Shown piece after piece: positions 49,932 through 60,192 of a stretch of DNA of 64,000 bases; position 1 is the stretch's first letter, and each line of letters starts with the position of its first letter. The notes below the pieces were generated by a model, which saw only the letters and a list, made by a program, of their open reading frames with translations, ran no database searches and was not told where the DNA came from. Made by a program: the position numbers and the translations under genes. Source of the DNA: Pseudoglutamicibacter cumminsii (lineage in GTDB: Bacteria > Actinomycetota > Actinomycetes > Actinomycetales > Micrococcaceae); the NCBI RefSeq assembly GCF_016907775.1, contig NZ_JAFBCO010000001.1, forward strand, positions 1,922,001 through 1,986,000, written 5' to 3'.

Positions 49932-52617
49932 GTTCGGCAACCTCGCGGCGGATCCCTGCCAGAGCCTCAGGGATCGCATCCACATTCTGGCCGCCGCCTT
50001 GCGCGACGTCGTCCTTACCGCCGCCACCGCCGCCAAGGGTCTTAGCAGCGGAACGAACCAGCTGGCCAGCCTTAACGCCCTCGGAGCGAGCGGCCTCATT
50101 CGTGGCAACCAAAACCATCGGCTTACCCTTGGCGATGCCGATCACCGCGACAACCGCGGCGTCCGAGCCCAAGCGGTCACGCAGAGGCAACGCGAGCGAA
50201 CGCAAGTCGTCCGCGGATTCAACCTCGCCCGCATCGTGTGCGATCAGGCGGACACCCGCGACATCCTCGGCAGTATCGACCAAAGCAGCCGATGCGGCCT
50301 GAAGCTGTTCACGGCGCAGCTTCTCGATCTCCTTCTCAGCAGCACGAAGCCGCTGAACCGTCTGATCGATGCGTTCGCGCAACTGGTCTGCAGGAACACG
50401 CAACATTTCGGTCAAATCGGAAACCAGGGCACGTTCCGCTGCGTTGTGGCGGAAAGCATTCATACCGACGAGCGCTTCAACACGGCGGTTGCCCGCGCCG
50501 ACGGACGCCTCACCCAGCAGAGACAGCGTGCCTACGTTCGCGGTGCGTGGAACGTGGGTGCCACCGCAGAATTCACGCGACCACGCGCCGTCGATCTCAA
50601 CAACACGCACCGTATCGCCGTACTTCTCGCCGAAGAGGCTTGTGGCACCCAAAGCGAGCGCCTCATCCTTCTTCATGACGCGGGTTACGACCTCGAAGTC
50701 GCGATCGATAGCCCTATTGGTTACTTCCTCGATCTCCGACTGGGTTGCGCGCGAGAGCGCCTCAGCCCACGTGAAGTCGAAACGCAGATAGCCTTCCTTG
50801 TTGAAAGAACCAGACTGCAACGCCTCTGGGCCAAGCACCTCATGCAGAGCAGCGTGCACCAAGTGGGTTGCGGTGTGCGCTTCTTCACCAGCGTGGCGGC
50901 GCTCGGCATCGACAGCGGCACGCACGAGCGCGTTCTCTGGGAGCTCACCTTCGCGGACAGTAACTGTGTGAACGGAAAGGCCCTTGACCGGCGACTGAAC
51001 GTCAGTCACTTCGAGGACAAAGCCGTCGCCCGTGATCAAACCTGTATCCGGAGCCTGGCCGCCGGCCTCAGCGTAGAACGGGGTCTCTTCCAGAACCAGC
51101 TCAACCGTGCTGCCCTGCTCAGCGACAGGAACACGGACGCCGTCGCGGATCAGGCCCTGAACGCGGGACTCTGTGACGAGTTCGTCGTAGCCAGTGAAGT
51201 GCGTCGTGCCCTGTTCGGCTAGCTCGTGGTAGATCGCGATATCGGAGTGGCCGGACTTCTTCTTCTTAGCGTCAGCCTTAGCGCGTTCACGCTGTTCGGC
51301 CATGAGCGCACGGAACTTCTCCGTGTCAACGCTCAGGCCTGCTTCTTCCGCGATCTCGAGCGTGAGATCGATCGGGAATCCGTACGTGTCGTGCAGCTGG
51401 AACGCGTCTTCACCCGAAAGGTTTGCACCGTGTCCCTTGGCTTCCGCAATCGCTTCATCCAAGCGGGCGGTTCCCGATGCGATCGTGCGGCGGAACGCAC
51501 GCTCCTCGGCGTAAGCGATGCGCGAGATGCGCTCGTAGTCCTCAGCGACCTCTGGGTAGACGCCAGCCATCGCATCGCGCGACACCGGCAACAGCTCAGG
51601 GAGCACGGGGTCGGTAACTCCCATGAGGCGCATCGCGCGGACAGCGCGGCGAATCAGGCGACGCAAAACATAGCCACGGCCCTCATTGGAAGGCGTAACT
51701 CCGTCGCTGATGAGCATCAGCGCGGAACGCACATGGTCGGCAACGACACGCAGACGAACGTCATCTGCATAGCTTGGGTTCTCTGGGTCCTCAGTCGAGG
51801 AGTACGTCTTACCTGCGAGCTCAGCGGCACGGTCAAGAACCGGACGGACCTGGTCGGTCTCGTACATGTTCTCAACACCCTGGAGAATCATCGCAAGCCG
51901 CTCAAGACCCAGGCCCGTATCGATGTTGCGCTGAGGGAGCTCACCGGCAACATCAAAGTCAGTCTTGGAGCGGACCGCGGAGAGGCGGTACTGCATGAAC
52001 ACGAGGTTCCAGATCTCGATGTAGCGAGTCTCATCAACCGCAGGGCCGCCTTCCTTGCCGTAGGCAGGACCGCGGTCGTAGTAGATCTCGGAGCATGGTC
52101 CACCAGGTCCAGGCTGACCAGTGTTCCAGTAGTTATCGGCTTTGCCGGTACCAATGACGCGCTCAGACGGTACCCCGACCTTGTCTTCCCAAATGCGGCG
52201 CGCCTCATCATCCCGGTCATCGCCGTCTTCGTACACCGTGACCCACAGACGTTCAGGGTCAAGGCCATAGCCACCATCGGCAACCGGCGTAGTGAGCAAC
52301 TCCCACGCCCATGTGATCGCTTCTTCCTTGAAGTAATCCCCGAAAGAGAAGTTACCGTTCATCTGGAAGAACGTGCCATGGCGGGCCGTCTTACCGACCT
52401 CTTCGATATCGGCAGTGCGGATGCACTTCTGTACCGAAACCGCGCGCGGATAAGGCGCAGGCTCGACAGCCGTCAGGTACGGGATGAAAGGAACCATGCC
52501 GGCGACGGTGAACAGCAGTGACGGATCGCTCGAGACAAGCGATGCGCTAGGAACATGCGTGTGACCGCGCTTGACGAAAAAGTCGATCCACCGCTGTGCG
52601 ATTTCCTGAGATTTCAT
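49924..52617 (-). CDS. alaS: Alanyl-tRNA synthetase
   Basis: Class II synthetase of 897 residues. N-terminal aminoacylation core (KRGHTHVPSASLVSSDPSLLFTVAGMVPF; MNGNFSFGDYFKEEAI), editing domain with zinc ligands in HTATHLVHAALHEVLG and CGGTHVPRT, and the C-Ala domain near the end with the Gly-rich KTLGGGGGGKDDVAQGGGQ. The ATG is preceded by a GGTTTGGAT-type context and lies 86 bp after the small membrane protein gene. Confidence 0.96.
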   Translation of the reverse strand: MKSQEIAQRWIDFFVKRGHTHVPSASLVSSDPSLLFTVAGMVPFIPYLTAVEPAPYPRAVSVQKCIRTADIEEVGKTARHGTFFQMNGNFSFGDYFKEEAITWAWELLTTPVADGGYGLDPERLWVTVYEDGDDRDDEARRIWEDKVGVPSERVIGTGKADNYWNTGQPGPGGPCSEIYYDRGPAYGKEGGPAVDETRYIEIWNLVFMQYRLSAVRSKTDFDVAGELPQRNIDTGLGLERLAMILQGVENMYETDQVRPVLDRAAELAGKTYSSTEDPENPSYADDVRLRVVADHVRSALMLISDGVTPSNEGRGYVLRRLIRRAVRAMRLMGVTDPVLPELLPVSRDAMAGVYPEVAEDYERISRIAYAEERAFRRTIASGTARLDEAIAEAKGHGANLSGEDAFQLHDTYGFPIDLTLEIAEEAGLSVDTEKFRALMAEQRERAKADAKKKKSGHSDIAIYHELAEQGTTHFTGYDELVTESRVQGLIRDGVRVPVAEQGSTVELVLEETPFYAEAGGQAPDTGLITGDGFVLEVTDVQSPVKGLSVHTVTVREGELPENALVRAAVDAERRHAGEEAHTATHLVHAALHEVLGPEALQSGSFNKEGYLRFDFTWAEALSRATQSEIEEVTNRAIDRDFEVVTRVMKKDEALALGATSLFGEKYGDTVRVVEIDGAWSREFCGGTHVPRTANVGTLSLLGEASVGAGNRRVEALVGMNAFRHNAAERALVSDLTEMLRVPADQLRERIDQTVQRLRAAEKEIEKLRREQLQAASAALVDTAEDVAGVRLIAHDAGEVESADDLRSLALPLRDRLGSDAAVVAVIGIAKGKPMVLVATNEAARSEGVKAGQLVRSAAKTLGGGGGGKDDVAQGGGQNVDAIPEALAGIRREVAERG

Positions 52618-52703
52618 GAGGTTTGGATTCTCCGAATGGGCGAGGATGCCCGGTAATGAACGGACCGTGTCTTCAACACGGCTCTGAAGTTGTTTGGGGT
52701 GGG

Positions 52704-52943
52704 TCAGCGTGCGGCGCGGCGACCAGAAGGCGCCTTATCGACGCCCAGCGCCGCACGGAGCTCCGCTTCGCGTTCAGCAGACCCTTGCTTGAACGCAGCG
52801 ATCGTGGACTCGACGACGTTAGCGGTGCGGTCGAGAACCGAGTCAGCGGTCGAACGCACACCCTGAGTGCGGATACGCTGCAGTTGGCGGCTAGCCATCA
52901 CGCCGATAGACACACCTAGCGTGAGCCAAAAAAGCTTCTTCAT
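52704..52943 (-). CDS. Small membrane-anchored protein upstream of alaS
   Basis: 79 residues: KKLFWLTLGVSIGVMASRQL forms a short N-terminal membrane segment followed by a charged helix (VVESTIAAFKQGSAEREAELRAALGV) and a basic tail. The arrangement (small anchored protein between a DUF948 gene and alaS) is shared by other actinobacteria, where I recall a DUF6167 annotation; that name is uncertain. AAGGGGAATT lies upstream of the ATG. Function unknown. Confidence 0.75.
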   Translation of the reverse strand: MKKLFWLTLGVSIGVMASRQLQRIRTQGVRSTADSVLDRTANVVESTIAAFKQGSAEREAELRAALGVDKAPSGRRAAR

Positions 52944-53040
52944 AATTCCCCTTCACAAGATATTCAGCGCGTCAGAATAGGACGCTGTAAAGGCCACAGA
53001 CAGACGAGTTACACGCCGTGGTCAACGACGAAAATAAGAG

Positions 53041-53391
53041 TTAGGAGCGACGACGGGTCAGAGCCGCACGAACACCTGCAGTGAACGATGCGGCGCGGAT
53101 CAGAGGTCGACCTACAACAGCTGCAGTCAAGGAAGTCACAGAAGCCACGTTGGCAGTTGCGTCCTGAACGTTCGACGTAATCGCATCAACGCGCTCAAGC
53201 TGCTGGTTACCGTTGCGAACAGTGGTCGCGGTTTCCTGCAGGATTGGCGTGGTTTCTTCCGTGAGGTCCTTGACAGAGTGCCGCAACTCGTCGAAAACCT
53301 TACCCAGCTTGATGATTGGAACAGCCAGAAGGATAACGAGGATCGCGAAGAATCCTGCAGCGATCAAACCAGCGATGTCACCAATGCTCAT
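53041..53391 (-). CDS. DUF948 membrane protein
   Basis: 116 residues with an N-terminal membrane segment (IAGLIAAGFFAILVILLAVPII, about 6-27), the DUF948-type amphipathic region (LGKVFDELRHSVKDLTEETTPILQETATTVRNGNQQLERVDAI) and a basic C-terminus (ALTRRRS). Heptad-like spacing suggests a coiled coil. Function unknown. GAGGAGAGAAC lies upstream of the ATG. Confidence 0.85.
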   Translation of the reverse strand: MSIGDIAGLIAAGFFAILVILLAVPIIKLGKVFDELRHSVKDLTEETTPILQETATTVRNGNQQLERVDAITSNVQDATANVASVTSLTAAVVGRPLIRAASFTAGVRAALTRRRS

Positions 53392-53508
53392 GTTCTCTCC
53401 TCGAGTGTGTGCACACGTACCTGCCTCCCAAGCCTACCGAACGTTGCTCGCAAAACCTTGCACACAGAACCGTGCAGATAAATACATTCGTTAGGAGCGG
53501 CACCAGCA

Positions 53509-53555
53509 TAAAAGAACGATGCCGCGGTCCCGTTGGTAACGGAACCGCGGCATCG
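53509..53555 (-). terminator. Rho-independent terminator of rpsD
   Basis: An 18-bp stem (53517-53534 with 53538-53555, one mismatch) rich in GC is followed on the minus strand by TTCTTTT. It lies directly downstream of the rpsD stop and separates it from the DUF948 gene. Confidence 0.9.
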
Positions 53556-53566
53556 ACTGCTAAAGA

Positions 53567-54190
53567 TTAGCGTGCGTAGTACTCAACGACGAGCTGTTCT
53601 TCACACTGAACAGGAACTTCGGCGCGCTTAGGGCGGCGTACGAGCTTAGCCTGCAGCTGATCCAGCTTGACGTCCAGGTACTCAGGGACAGCCGGCAGAA
53701 CAGCGGCGTGTTCACCCTGGGCAGCCATCTGGAATGGAACGGTCTTCTCGGAGCGCTCCTTAACGTGGATGAGCTGGCCTTCCTTCACGCGGAAGGATGG
53801 GCGGTCAACAATCTGGCCGTTGACCAGGATGTGACGGTGAACAACCAGCTGGCGTGCCTGCTGGATGGTGCGTGCGAAACCAGCGCGCAGAACCAGAGCG
53901 TCGAGGCGCATTTCCAGCAGCTCGATGAGGTTCTCACCGGTCAGGCCAGCCTCGCGGCGAGCCTCGTCGAAGACGCGAGTCATCTGGGCTTCGCGGATGC
54001 CGTACTGTGCGCGCAGGCGCTGCTTCTCGCGAAGGCGAACTGCGTAGTCAGAGTCCTGGCGGCGGCGTGCGCGGCCGTGCTGACCTGGGCCGTACGGACG
54101 GCGCTCCATGTACTTTTCTGCCTTCGGCGTCAGAGCGATGCCGAGTGCACGGGACAAACGCACGGTGTTGCGTTGACGATTATTGGCCAC
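53567..54190 (-). CDS. rpsD: 30S ribosomal protein S4
   Basis: Primary 16S rRNA-binding protein, 207 residues. It begins MANNRQRNTVRLSRALGIALTPKAEKYMERRPYGPGQHGRARR, lacks the N-terminal zinc cysteines of the C+ form, and has the S4 RNA-binding domain (LRLDALVLRAGFARTIQQARQLVVHRHILVNG-like, about 95-125). The GTG start has AGAGGA 7 nt upstream. It stands apart from the ribosomal alpha operon, next to rarA. Confidence 0.97.
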   Translation of the reverse strand: MANNRQRNTVRLSRALGIALTPKAEKYMERRPYGPGQHGRARRRQDSDYAVRLREKQRLRAQYGIREAQMTRVFDEARREAGLTGENLIELLEMRLDALVLRAGFARTIQQARQLVVHRHILVNGQIVDRPSFRVKEGQLIHVKERSEKTVPFQMAAQGEHAAVLPAVPEYLDVKLDQLQAKLVRRPKRAEVPVQCEEQLVVEYYAR

Positions 54191-54370
54191 GAATGTGTCC
54201 TCTTTCGTATGTCTGCGAGCTCACGGTTCTGGCCTCCGGATCGTGGAGAGTTGAGGGAACCCGCTTCCTCATATCTGCAACCCGCTCACGTTCAGTGCTT
54301 CCCGTTAGGACACACAGCGATAACCCTGTGAGGGATATCTAGGTGAGGGGCTTGCCAGCCAATGGTCTAG

Positions 54371-54424
54371 CTTATCAGACAAGAAACGCTTATCAGACAA
54401 GGAACGCGTATCGGAGAAAAACTT
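54371..54424. repeat. 18-bp tandem repeats between rarA and rpsD
   Basis: CTTATCAGACAAGAAACG (54371-54388) and its copy with one change (54389-54406) are followed by a more diverged third unit (54407-54424). They occupy the 249-bp gap just after the rarA stop, upstream of rpsD, whose promoter should lie in the remainder of the gap. Confidence 0.87.
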
Positions 54425-54439
54425 TCGCGGGCTTGTCGG

Positions 54440-55840
54440 CTAGTTTTTCCGCAGGATTGAACGTAGCGATTCGATGCGTTGTGAGATGGTGCGTTCGAAA
54501 CCGTGCTGAGTTGGCTTGTAGTAGTCCACACCTTGAAGGTCGTCCGGGGCGTACTGTTGCGCTACGACGCCGAGCTCGTGGTCATGCGGATATATATATC
54601 CCTTGCCGTGGCCGAGCGCTTTCGCGCCTGCGTAGTGAGCGTCCCGTAAGTGCGCCGGAACACCATTGCCCTTGCCTGCGCGCACATCGGCGATGGCTTG
54701 GTCGATCGCGACGTAGGCGGCGTTAGATTTCGGTGCGCTTGCGAGGTGGACCACGGCTTGCGCGAGTACGATGCGGGCTTCCGGCATGCCGATGAGCTGC
54801 ACGGCTTGCGCTGCGGCCACCGCGGTCTGCAGCGCGGTCGGATCGGCCATCCCGATGTCTTCCGATGCCGAGATTACGAGCCGGCGGGCGAGGAAGCGAG
54901 GGTCCTCCCCCGCCTCCATCATGACTGCAGCATAGTGCAGGGCCGCATCGACGTCAGAGCCACGGATCGACTTGATGAGGGCGCTCGCGGTGTCGTAGTG
55001 GTTGTCACCTTGCTTGTCGTAACGGCGAAGCGCAGTGTCTACTGCTCGTTCCGCATCTTCGCGCGTGACAACAGGCGGGGTCGCGTCGTCGTCGGATTCT
55101 TCCGCTTCGTGCCGGGCGCGTTCCAAAGCAACCGCGGCGGCGGCTTCGAGGCTCGTGAGAGCCCGGCGTGCGTCGCCTCCCGATAAATCGATGAGCTGAT
55201 CCATGACGTCATCGGGAACCTCAACGGTGTTCCCGAGTCCGCGCGGCGACTCCAATGCCCGTGCAAGCAGGTCGCGAACATCTTCGCGTTCGAGCGGCTT
55301 GAGCTTGAGCAGCAATGAACGGGAAAGCAACGGCGAGATAACCGAGAACGATGGGTTCTCAGTAGTCGCAGCCACCAAAACGACCCAGCCATTCTCAACC
55401 CCCGGAAGCAACGCATCTTGCTGGGCTTTATTGAATCTATGGATCTCGTCGAGGAACAGCACTGTTGTGGTGCCGCGCATCGAGCGGTCCGCGCGAGCCT
55501 GTTCCATGACCTGCCGTACGTCTTTGACACCGGCGGAGATAGCCGAAAGCTCCACGAACGTTCGATGCGGGCCGTTAGCGATCACGTGCGCGAGCGTCGT
55601 CTTTCCGACGCCGGGCGGCCCATACAGGATGAGCGAGCTCAAACCTGCGGGCCCTCCTCCGTCGCTTTCCGCGAGCTGACGTAGCGGAGACCCGGGGCCG
55701 AGGAGGTGCTGTTGCCCCGCAACTTCGTCGATGGTCTTGGGGCGCATCCGCACAGCCAGCGGCGGGCGCGGACGCGGACGGTCGTCCTCGCGCACCGGGC
55801 TTTCGCTGGCGTCATCCTGTGCAGAAGAAAAAAGATCCAT
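54440..55840 (-). CDS. rarA: RarA/MgsA AAA+ ATPase (replication-associated recombination protein A)
   Basis: 466-residue clamp-loader-like ATPase acting at stalled forks. N-terminal [22 protein letters not shown], Walker [13 protein letters not shown] (about 73-84), Walker [19 protein letters not shown], sensor [11 protein letters not shown], and the C-terminal tetramerisation domain with [23 protein letters not shown] and the GKGYIYPHD signature. Its start diverges from dtd with 87 bp between them. Confidence 0.95.
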   Translation of the reverse strand: MDLFSSAQDDASESPVREDDRPRPRPPLAVRMRPKTIDEVAGQQHLLGPGSPLRQLAESDGGGPAGLSSLILYGPPGVGKTTLAHVIANGPHRTFVELSAISAGVKDVRQVMEQARADRSMRGTTTVLFLDEIHRFNKAQQDALLPGVENGWVVLVAATTENPSFSVISPLLSRSLLLKLKPLEREDVRDLLARALESPRGLGNTVEVPDDVMDQLIDLSGGDARRALTSLEAAAAVALERARHEAEESDDDATPPVVTREDAERAVDTALRRYDKQGDNHYDTASALIKSIRGSDVDAALHYAAVMMEAGEDPRFLARRLVISASEDIGMADPTALQTAVAAAQAVQLIGMPEARIVLAQAVVHLASAPKSNAAYVAIDQAIADVRAGKGNGVPAHLRDAHYAGAKALGHGKGYIYPHDHELGVVAQQYAPDDLQGVDYYKPTQHGFERTISQRIESLRSILRKN

Positions 55841-55927
55841 CGCTACACAAGCCTAGCCGTCAACTCCGTTCTTCCCCGCTTCCCCGTTAAGCTTGAGCTC
55901 AGACTGCTGGATGTTGAAAGGTTGGAT

Positions 55928-56368
55928 ATGCGCGCGGTTGTGCAGCGGGTGAAGAACGCGAGTGTTGAGGTCGACGGCGACGTCGTGTCTGGCTTTGAAG
56001 GCCAGGGCCTCTTGGTACTGCTGGGTGTGGCCGTCGATGATGGGCATGCTGAGGCCGCCGCTGTCGCCTCGAAGATCGCTCACCTTCGGATCCTGGACGA
56101 CGAGAAGTCGGCGGTCAGCGCTGCCGCGCCGGTCATCGTGGTCAGCAACTTCACGCTGTACGGCGATGTGCGGAAGGGGCGCCGACCGTCGTGGTCGAAG
56201 GCTGCGCGGCCAGAGGCCGCGGTTGATCTCTATGAGGAGGTCGCCGCAACCTTGCGTGGGTTCGGTTTAGACGTCGGCACGGGTGTGTTCGGAGCCGAGA
56301 TGGATGTGCAGCTGACCAACGATGGTCCGGTCACCTTGATCATTGATTCGGCTGAACTCGCGCTATAG
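55928..56368 (+). CDS. dtd: D-aminoacyl-tRNA deacylase
   Basis: Hydrolyses D-amino acids (and glycine misloaded on tRNA-Ala) from tRNA. 146 residues from ATG 55928 with GAAAGG 6-7 nt upstream. It begins MRAVVQRVKNASVEVDG. Active-site motifs are VSNFTLYGD (SQFTL in most members; Asn replaces Gln) and TNDGPVTLIID with the cross-subunit Gly-cisPro. KGRRPSWSKAARPE is intact. Confidence 0.94.
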   Translation: MRAVVQRVKNASVEVDGDVVSGFEGQGLLVLLGVAVDDGHAEAAAVASKIAHLRILDDEKSAVSAAAPVIVVSNFTLYGDVRKGRRPSWSKAARPEAAVDLYEEVAATLRGFGLDVGTGVFGAEMDVQLTNDGPVTLIIDSAELAL

Positions 56369-56387
56369 AAACCCCGCGCTTCAAACA

Positions 56388-56424
56388 CGGGAGGGATGCG
56401 AGCCTAGAACTCGCATCCCTCCCG
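56388..56424. terminator. Convergent terminator between dtd and aspS
   Basis: A perfect 15-bp stem (56388-56402 with 56410-56424) closes a 7-nt loop between the two convergent genes. Neither side has a long T tract (minus side TGTTTG), so it may serve both genes weakly or act with other factors. Confidence 0.7.
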
Positions 56425-56467
56425 TCGTCATCATCCTTGAGCAGGATGAATACTGAGCAGTCTCGGT

Positions 56468-58282
56468 CTACTTTGCAGCGCCGTTCTTTTCTGCGTCCTT
56501 CTTTGCGTTGCCGTCCTTCTTCTGCTCGGCAGGCTTGGCGTCAACGCCGGCTTCCTTACGCTGCTGCGGCGTGATCTCTGCTGGAGCGGCCGTGAGTGGA
56601 TCGAAACCACCACCGGTCTTAGGGAAGGCGATGACTTCACGGATTGAGGTCTCCCCTGCGAGAAGCGAAACCACGCGGTCCCAACCGAACGCGATACCAC
56701 CGTGTGGAGGCGCGCCGTACTTGAAGCCTTCAAGCAGGAAGCCGAACTGTTCCTGCTGGGTCTTCTCGTCAACACCCATGATCTTGAACACGCGTTCCTG
56801 AACGTCACGGCGGTGGATACGGATCGAACCGCCACCGATTTCATTACCGTTGCAGACGATGTCGTAAGCGTTGGTCAGTGCGGAACCTGGGTCGGTGTCG
56901 AACGTGTCCAGGAACTCCGGCTTAGGCGCCGTGAACGCGTGGTGCACCGCAGTCCACTTACCGTCACCAACCGCAACATCGCCATCGGCGACAGCTTCAG
57001 CGGTGGACATGAACATAGGCGCGTCAACGACCCAGACAAAAGCCCAGTCGCCGTCCTTGATCATGCCAGTACGGTGAGCGATCTCGACGCGTGCCTGGCC
57101 CAGCAGCTGGCGGGTCGAGTTGGTTGGCCCTGCACCAAAGAAGATGCAGTCGCCAGGCTTTGCGCCCACAGTTTCGGCGAGGTTCTCGCGCTCGAAGTCG
57201 GTCAGGTTCTTGGCCACAGGGCCGGTCAGCTCGCCGTCTTCCTGGACGAGGACGTAGGCAAGGCCCTTACCGCCGTGCTGCTTGGCCCATTCTTGCCAGC
57301 CATCGAGCTGACGACGAGGCTGAGAAGCGCCACCCGGCATCACCACGGCACCGACGTATTCCTGCTGGAACACGCGGAACTCGGTGTCCTTAAAGAACTC
57401 CTTGAGCTCGGTAATTGGGTTGTCGAAACGCAGGTCCGGCTTATCGGAGCCGTACTTGGTCATCGCTTCCTGATAGGTCATGCGGCGGATCGGGGTCTCG
57501 ATCTCAACGCCGATGAGCTTCCACAGTTCCTTCACGATCGCTTCACCCAAAGCGATGATGTCTTCCTGATCAACGAAAGACGCCTCAATGTCGAGCTGCG
57601 TGAACTCTGGCTGGCGGTCAGCGCGGAAGTCTTCGTCGCGGTAGCAGCGAGCGAGCTGGTAGTAACGCTCAACGCCACCGACCTGCAGAAGCTGCTTGAA
57701 CAGCTGAGGCGACTGCGGCAAGGCGTACCACTTACCTGGTGCAAGTCGCGCAGGAACGATGAAGTCGCGTGCACCTTCGGGGGTCGAACGCGTCATCGTC
57801 GGGGTCTCTACCTCGAGGAAGTTGCGTTCTTCAAGCACACGACGTGCGGCTTTGTTGGCCTCGGAACGCAGACGCAGGTTTGCGGCTGGCTTTGGACGGC
57901 GCAGGTCGAGATAGCGGTATTGGAGGCGGGTCTCTTCACCGACCTCGACGTGCTCATCAACCTGGAAAGGCAACGCGGCAGAAGCGTTCAGGACCTCGAG
58001 GCTGTCGGCGTGCACTTCGATCTCACCCGATGCGAGGTTCGGGTTCTCAGAACCTTCCGGGCGTGCCTTGACCTCACCCGTGACTTTGACGACGAACTCG
58101 TTACGCAACGGCGAGAACGTCGCTTCATCGTGTACCACGACCTGCGCGATGCCCGAGGCATCACGCAGGTCAAGGAAAGCGACACCGCCGTGGTCACGGC
58201 GACGAGCAACCCAGCCTGCGAGCGTAACGGTCTGCCCCACAAGCGAGGCGTTGAGGGAACCGGCGTCATGAGTACGGAGCAC
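56468..58282 (-). CDS. aspS: Aspartyl-tRNA synthetase (bacterial type)
   Basis: Class II synthetase of 604 residues: OB-fold anticodon domain ([32 protein letters not shown]), motif 2 [22 protein letters not shown], the bacterial GAD insertion, and motif 3 GIAFGWDRV. The final 30 residues form a Lys/Ala/Glu-rich tail ([18 protein letters not shown]) beyond the catalytic domain. I cannot tell from sequence alone whether it is discriminating. hisS lies 177 bp upstream. Confidence 0.96.
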   Translation of the reverse strand: MLRTHDAGSLNASLVGQTVTLAGWVARRRDHGGVAFLDLRDASGIAQVVVHDEATFSPLRNEFVVKVTGEVKARPEGSENPNLASGEIEVHADSLEVLNASAALPFQVDEHVEVGEETRLQYRYLDLRRPKPAANLRLRSEANKAARRVLEERNFLEVETPTMTRSTPEGARDFIVPARLAPGKWYALPQSPQLFKQLLQVGGVERYYQLARCYRDEDFRADRQPEFTQLDIEASFVDQEDIIALGEAIVKELWKLIGVEIETPIRRMTYQEAMTKYGSDKPDLRFDNPITELKEFFKDTEFRVFQQEYVGAVVMPGGASQPRRQLDGWQEWAKQHGGKGLAYVLVQEDGELTGPVAKNLTDFERENLAETVGAKPGDCIFFGAGPTNSTRQLLGQARVEIAHRTGMIKDGDWAFVWVVDAPMFMSTAEAVADGDVAVGDGKWTAVHHAFTAPKPEFLDTFDTDPGSALTNAYDIVCNGNEIGGGSIRIHRRDVQERVFKIMGVDEKTQQEQFGFLLEGFKYGAPPHGGIAFGWDRVVSLLAGETSIREVIAFPKTGGGFDPLTAAPAEITPQQRKEAGVDAKPAEQKKDGNAKKDAEKNGAAK

Positions 58283-58390
58283 GGTGATGAAATCCTTTCA
58301 GCGGTCCGCCCTGCTCACACGGTTCGTGCCTGACTCTTCCGAGTAGCACTCCCCGGGGCGGGCCGGTTGTTTACAGCGAAACTTAAACGA

Positions 58391-58434
58391 CAGTTATGAA
58401 CTGCCTACGACGGCAATGGGGTAACTGTTCAGTT
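58391..58434. promoter_or_regulatory. Paired CAGTT/AACTG palindromes upstream of aspS
   Basis: CAGTTATGAACTG (58391-58403) and AACTGTTCAGTT (58423-58434) are two short perfect palindromes whose centres are about 31.5 bp apart, close to three helical turns. They lie in the hisS-aspS gap (58283-58459). Operator function is speculative. Confidence 0.35.
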
Positions 58435-58459
58435 GACTATGAGCCAGTCTAATGGCTAA

Positions 58460-59821
<1,362 letters not shown>

Positions 59822-60192
59822 GACCGAGTGACTCCTCACATCAAGAGAACAAACAACAGCAGAACAAACGGATGTGCTCGTGCATCTAGGCAATCATCTA
59901 TGCAATCCACGCAGGCTGCGAGTGCAAAGATATCGGCACAAGACGCTCCCCATTCTAGAGCTAGACAAGCAACGGTGACCGGTGCCGGAGCGTGTGTGGC
60001 GCAAAGCGTCACAATTCAGTACAAAAACGCATGTCACTCAGACGAAACACGGGTAGAATCTGGATCCGTACGTGTGTGCCTCGTCTCTGAACTCATGTTT
60101 GAGCCTGTGCATGGGCTTTTAGCTAGTGGTTCAGGCTTACATAACAGTTCAGTAGGCGTGGCAGTCTCAACCTTGAGCGAAAGTGATGACCG
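59822..60192. other. 371-bp divergent intergenic region, no gene seen
   Basis: This gap separates hisS from the DUF349 gene. It contains no convincing coding sequence. I see the promoter candidate below, a short ATG-to-TGA reading frame at 60186-60200 that overlaps the DUF349 start, and otherwise no repeat, tRNA or attenuator structure that I can recognise. Confidence 0.6.
60031..60059 (+). promoter_or_regulatory. Putative promoter of the DUF349 gene
   Basis: ATGTCA (60031-60036), a 17-bp spacer and TAGAAT (60054-60059) form a SigA-like promoter, leaving a leader of about 125 nt before the start codon. Confidence 0.5.

Noticed and set aside
54590-54600. ATATATATA stretch as a possible promoter or origin element
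   Set aside because: It lies inside rarA and encodes the conserved GYIYPHD signature.
56702-58333. A 543-codon open frame antisense to aspS
   Set aside because: No domain similarity; aspS motifs 2 and 3 are intact on the minus strand.
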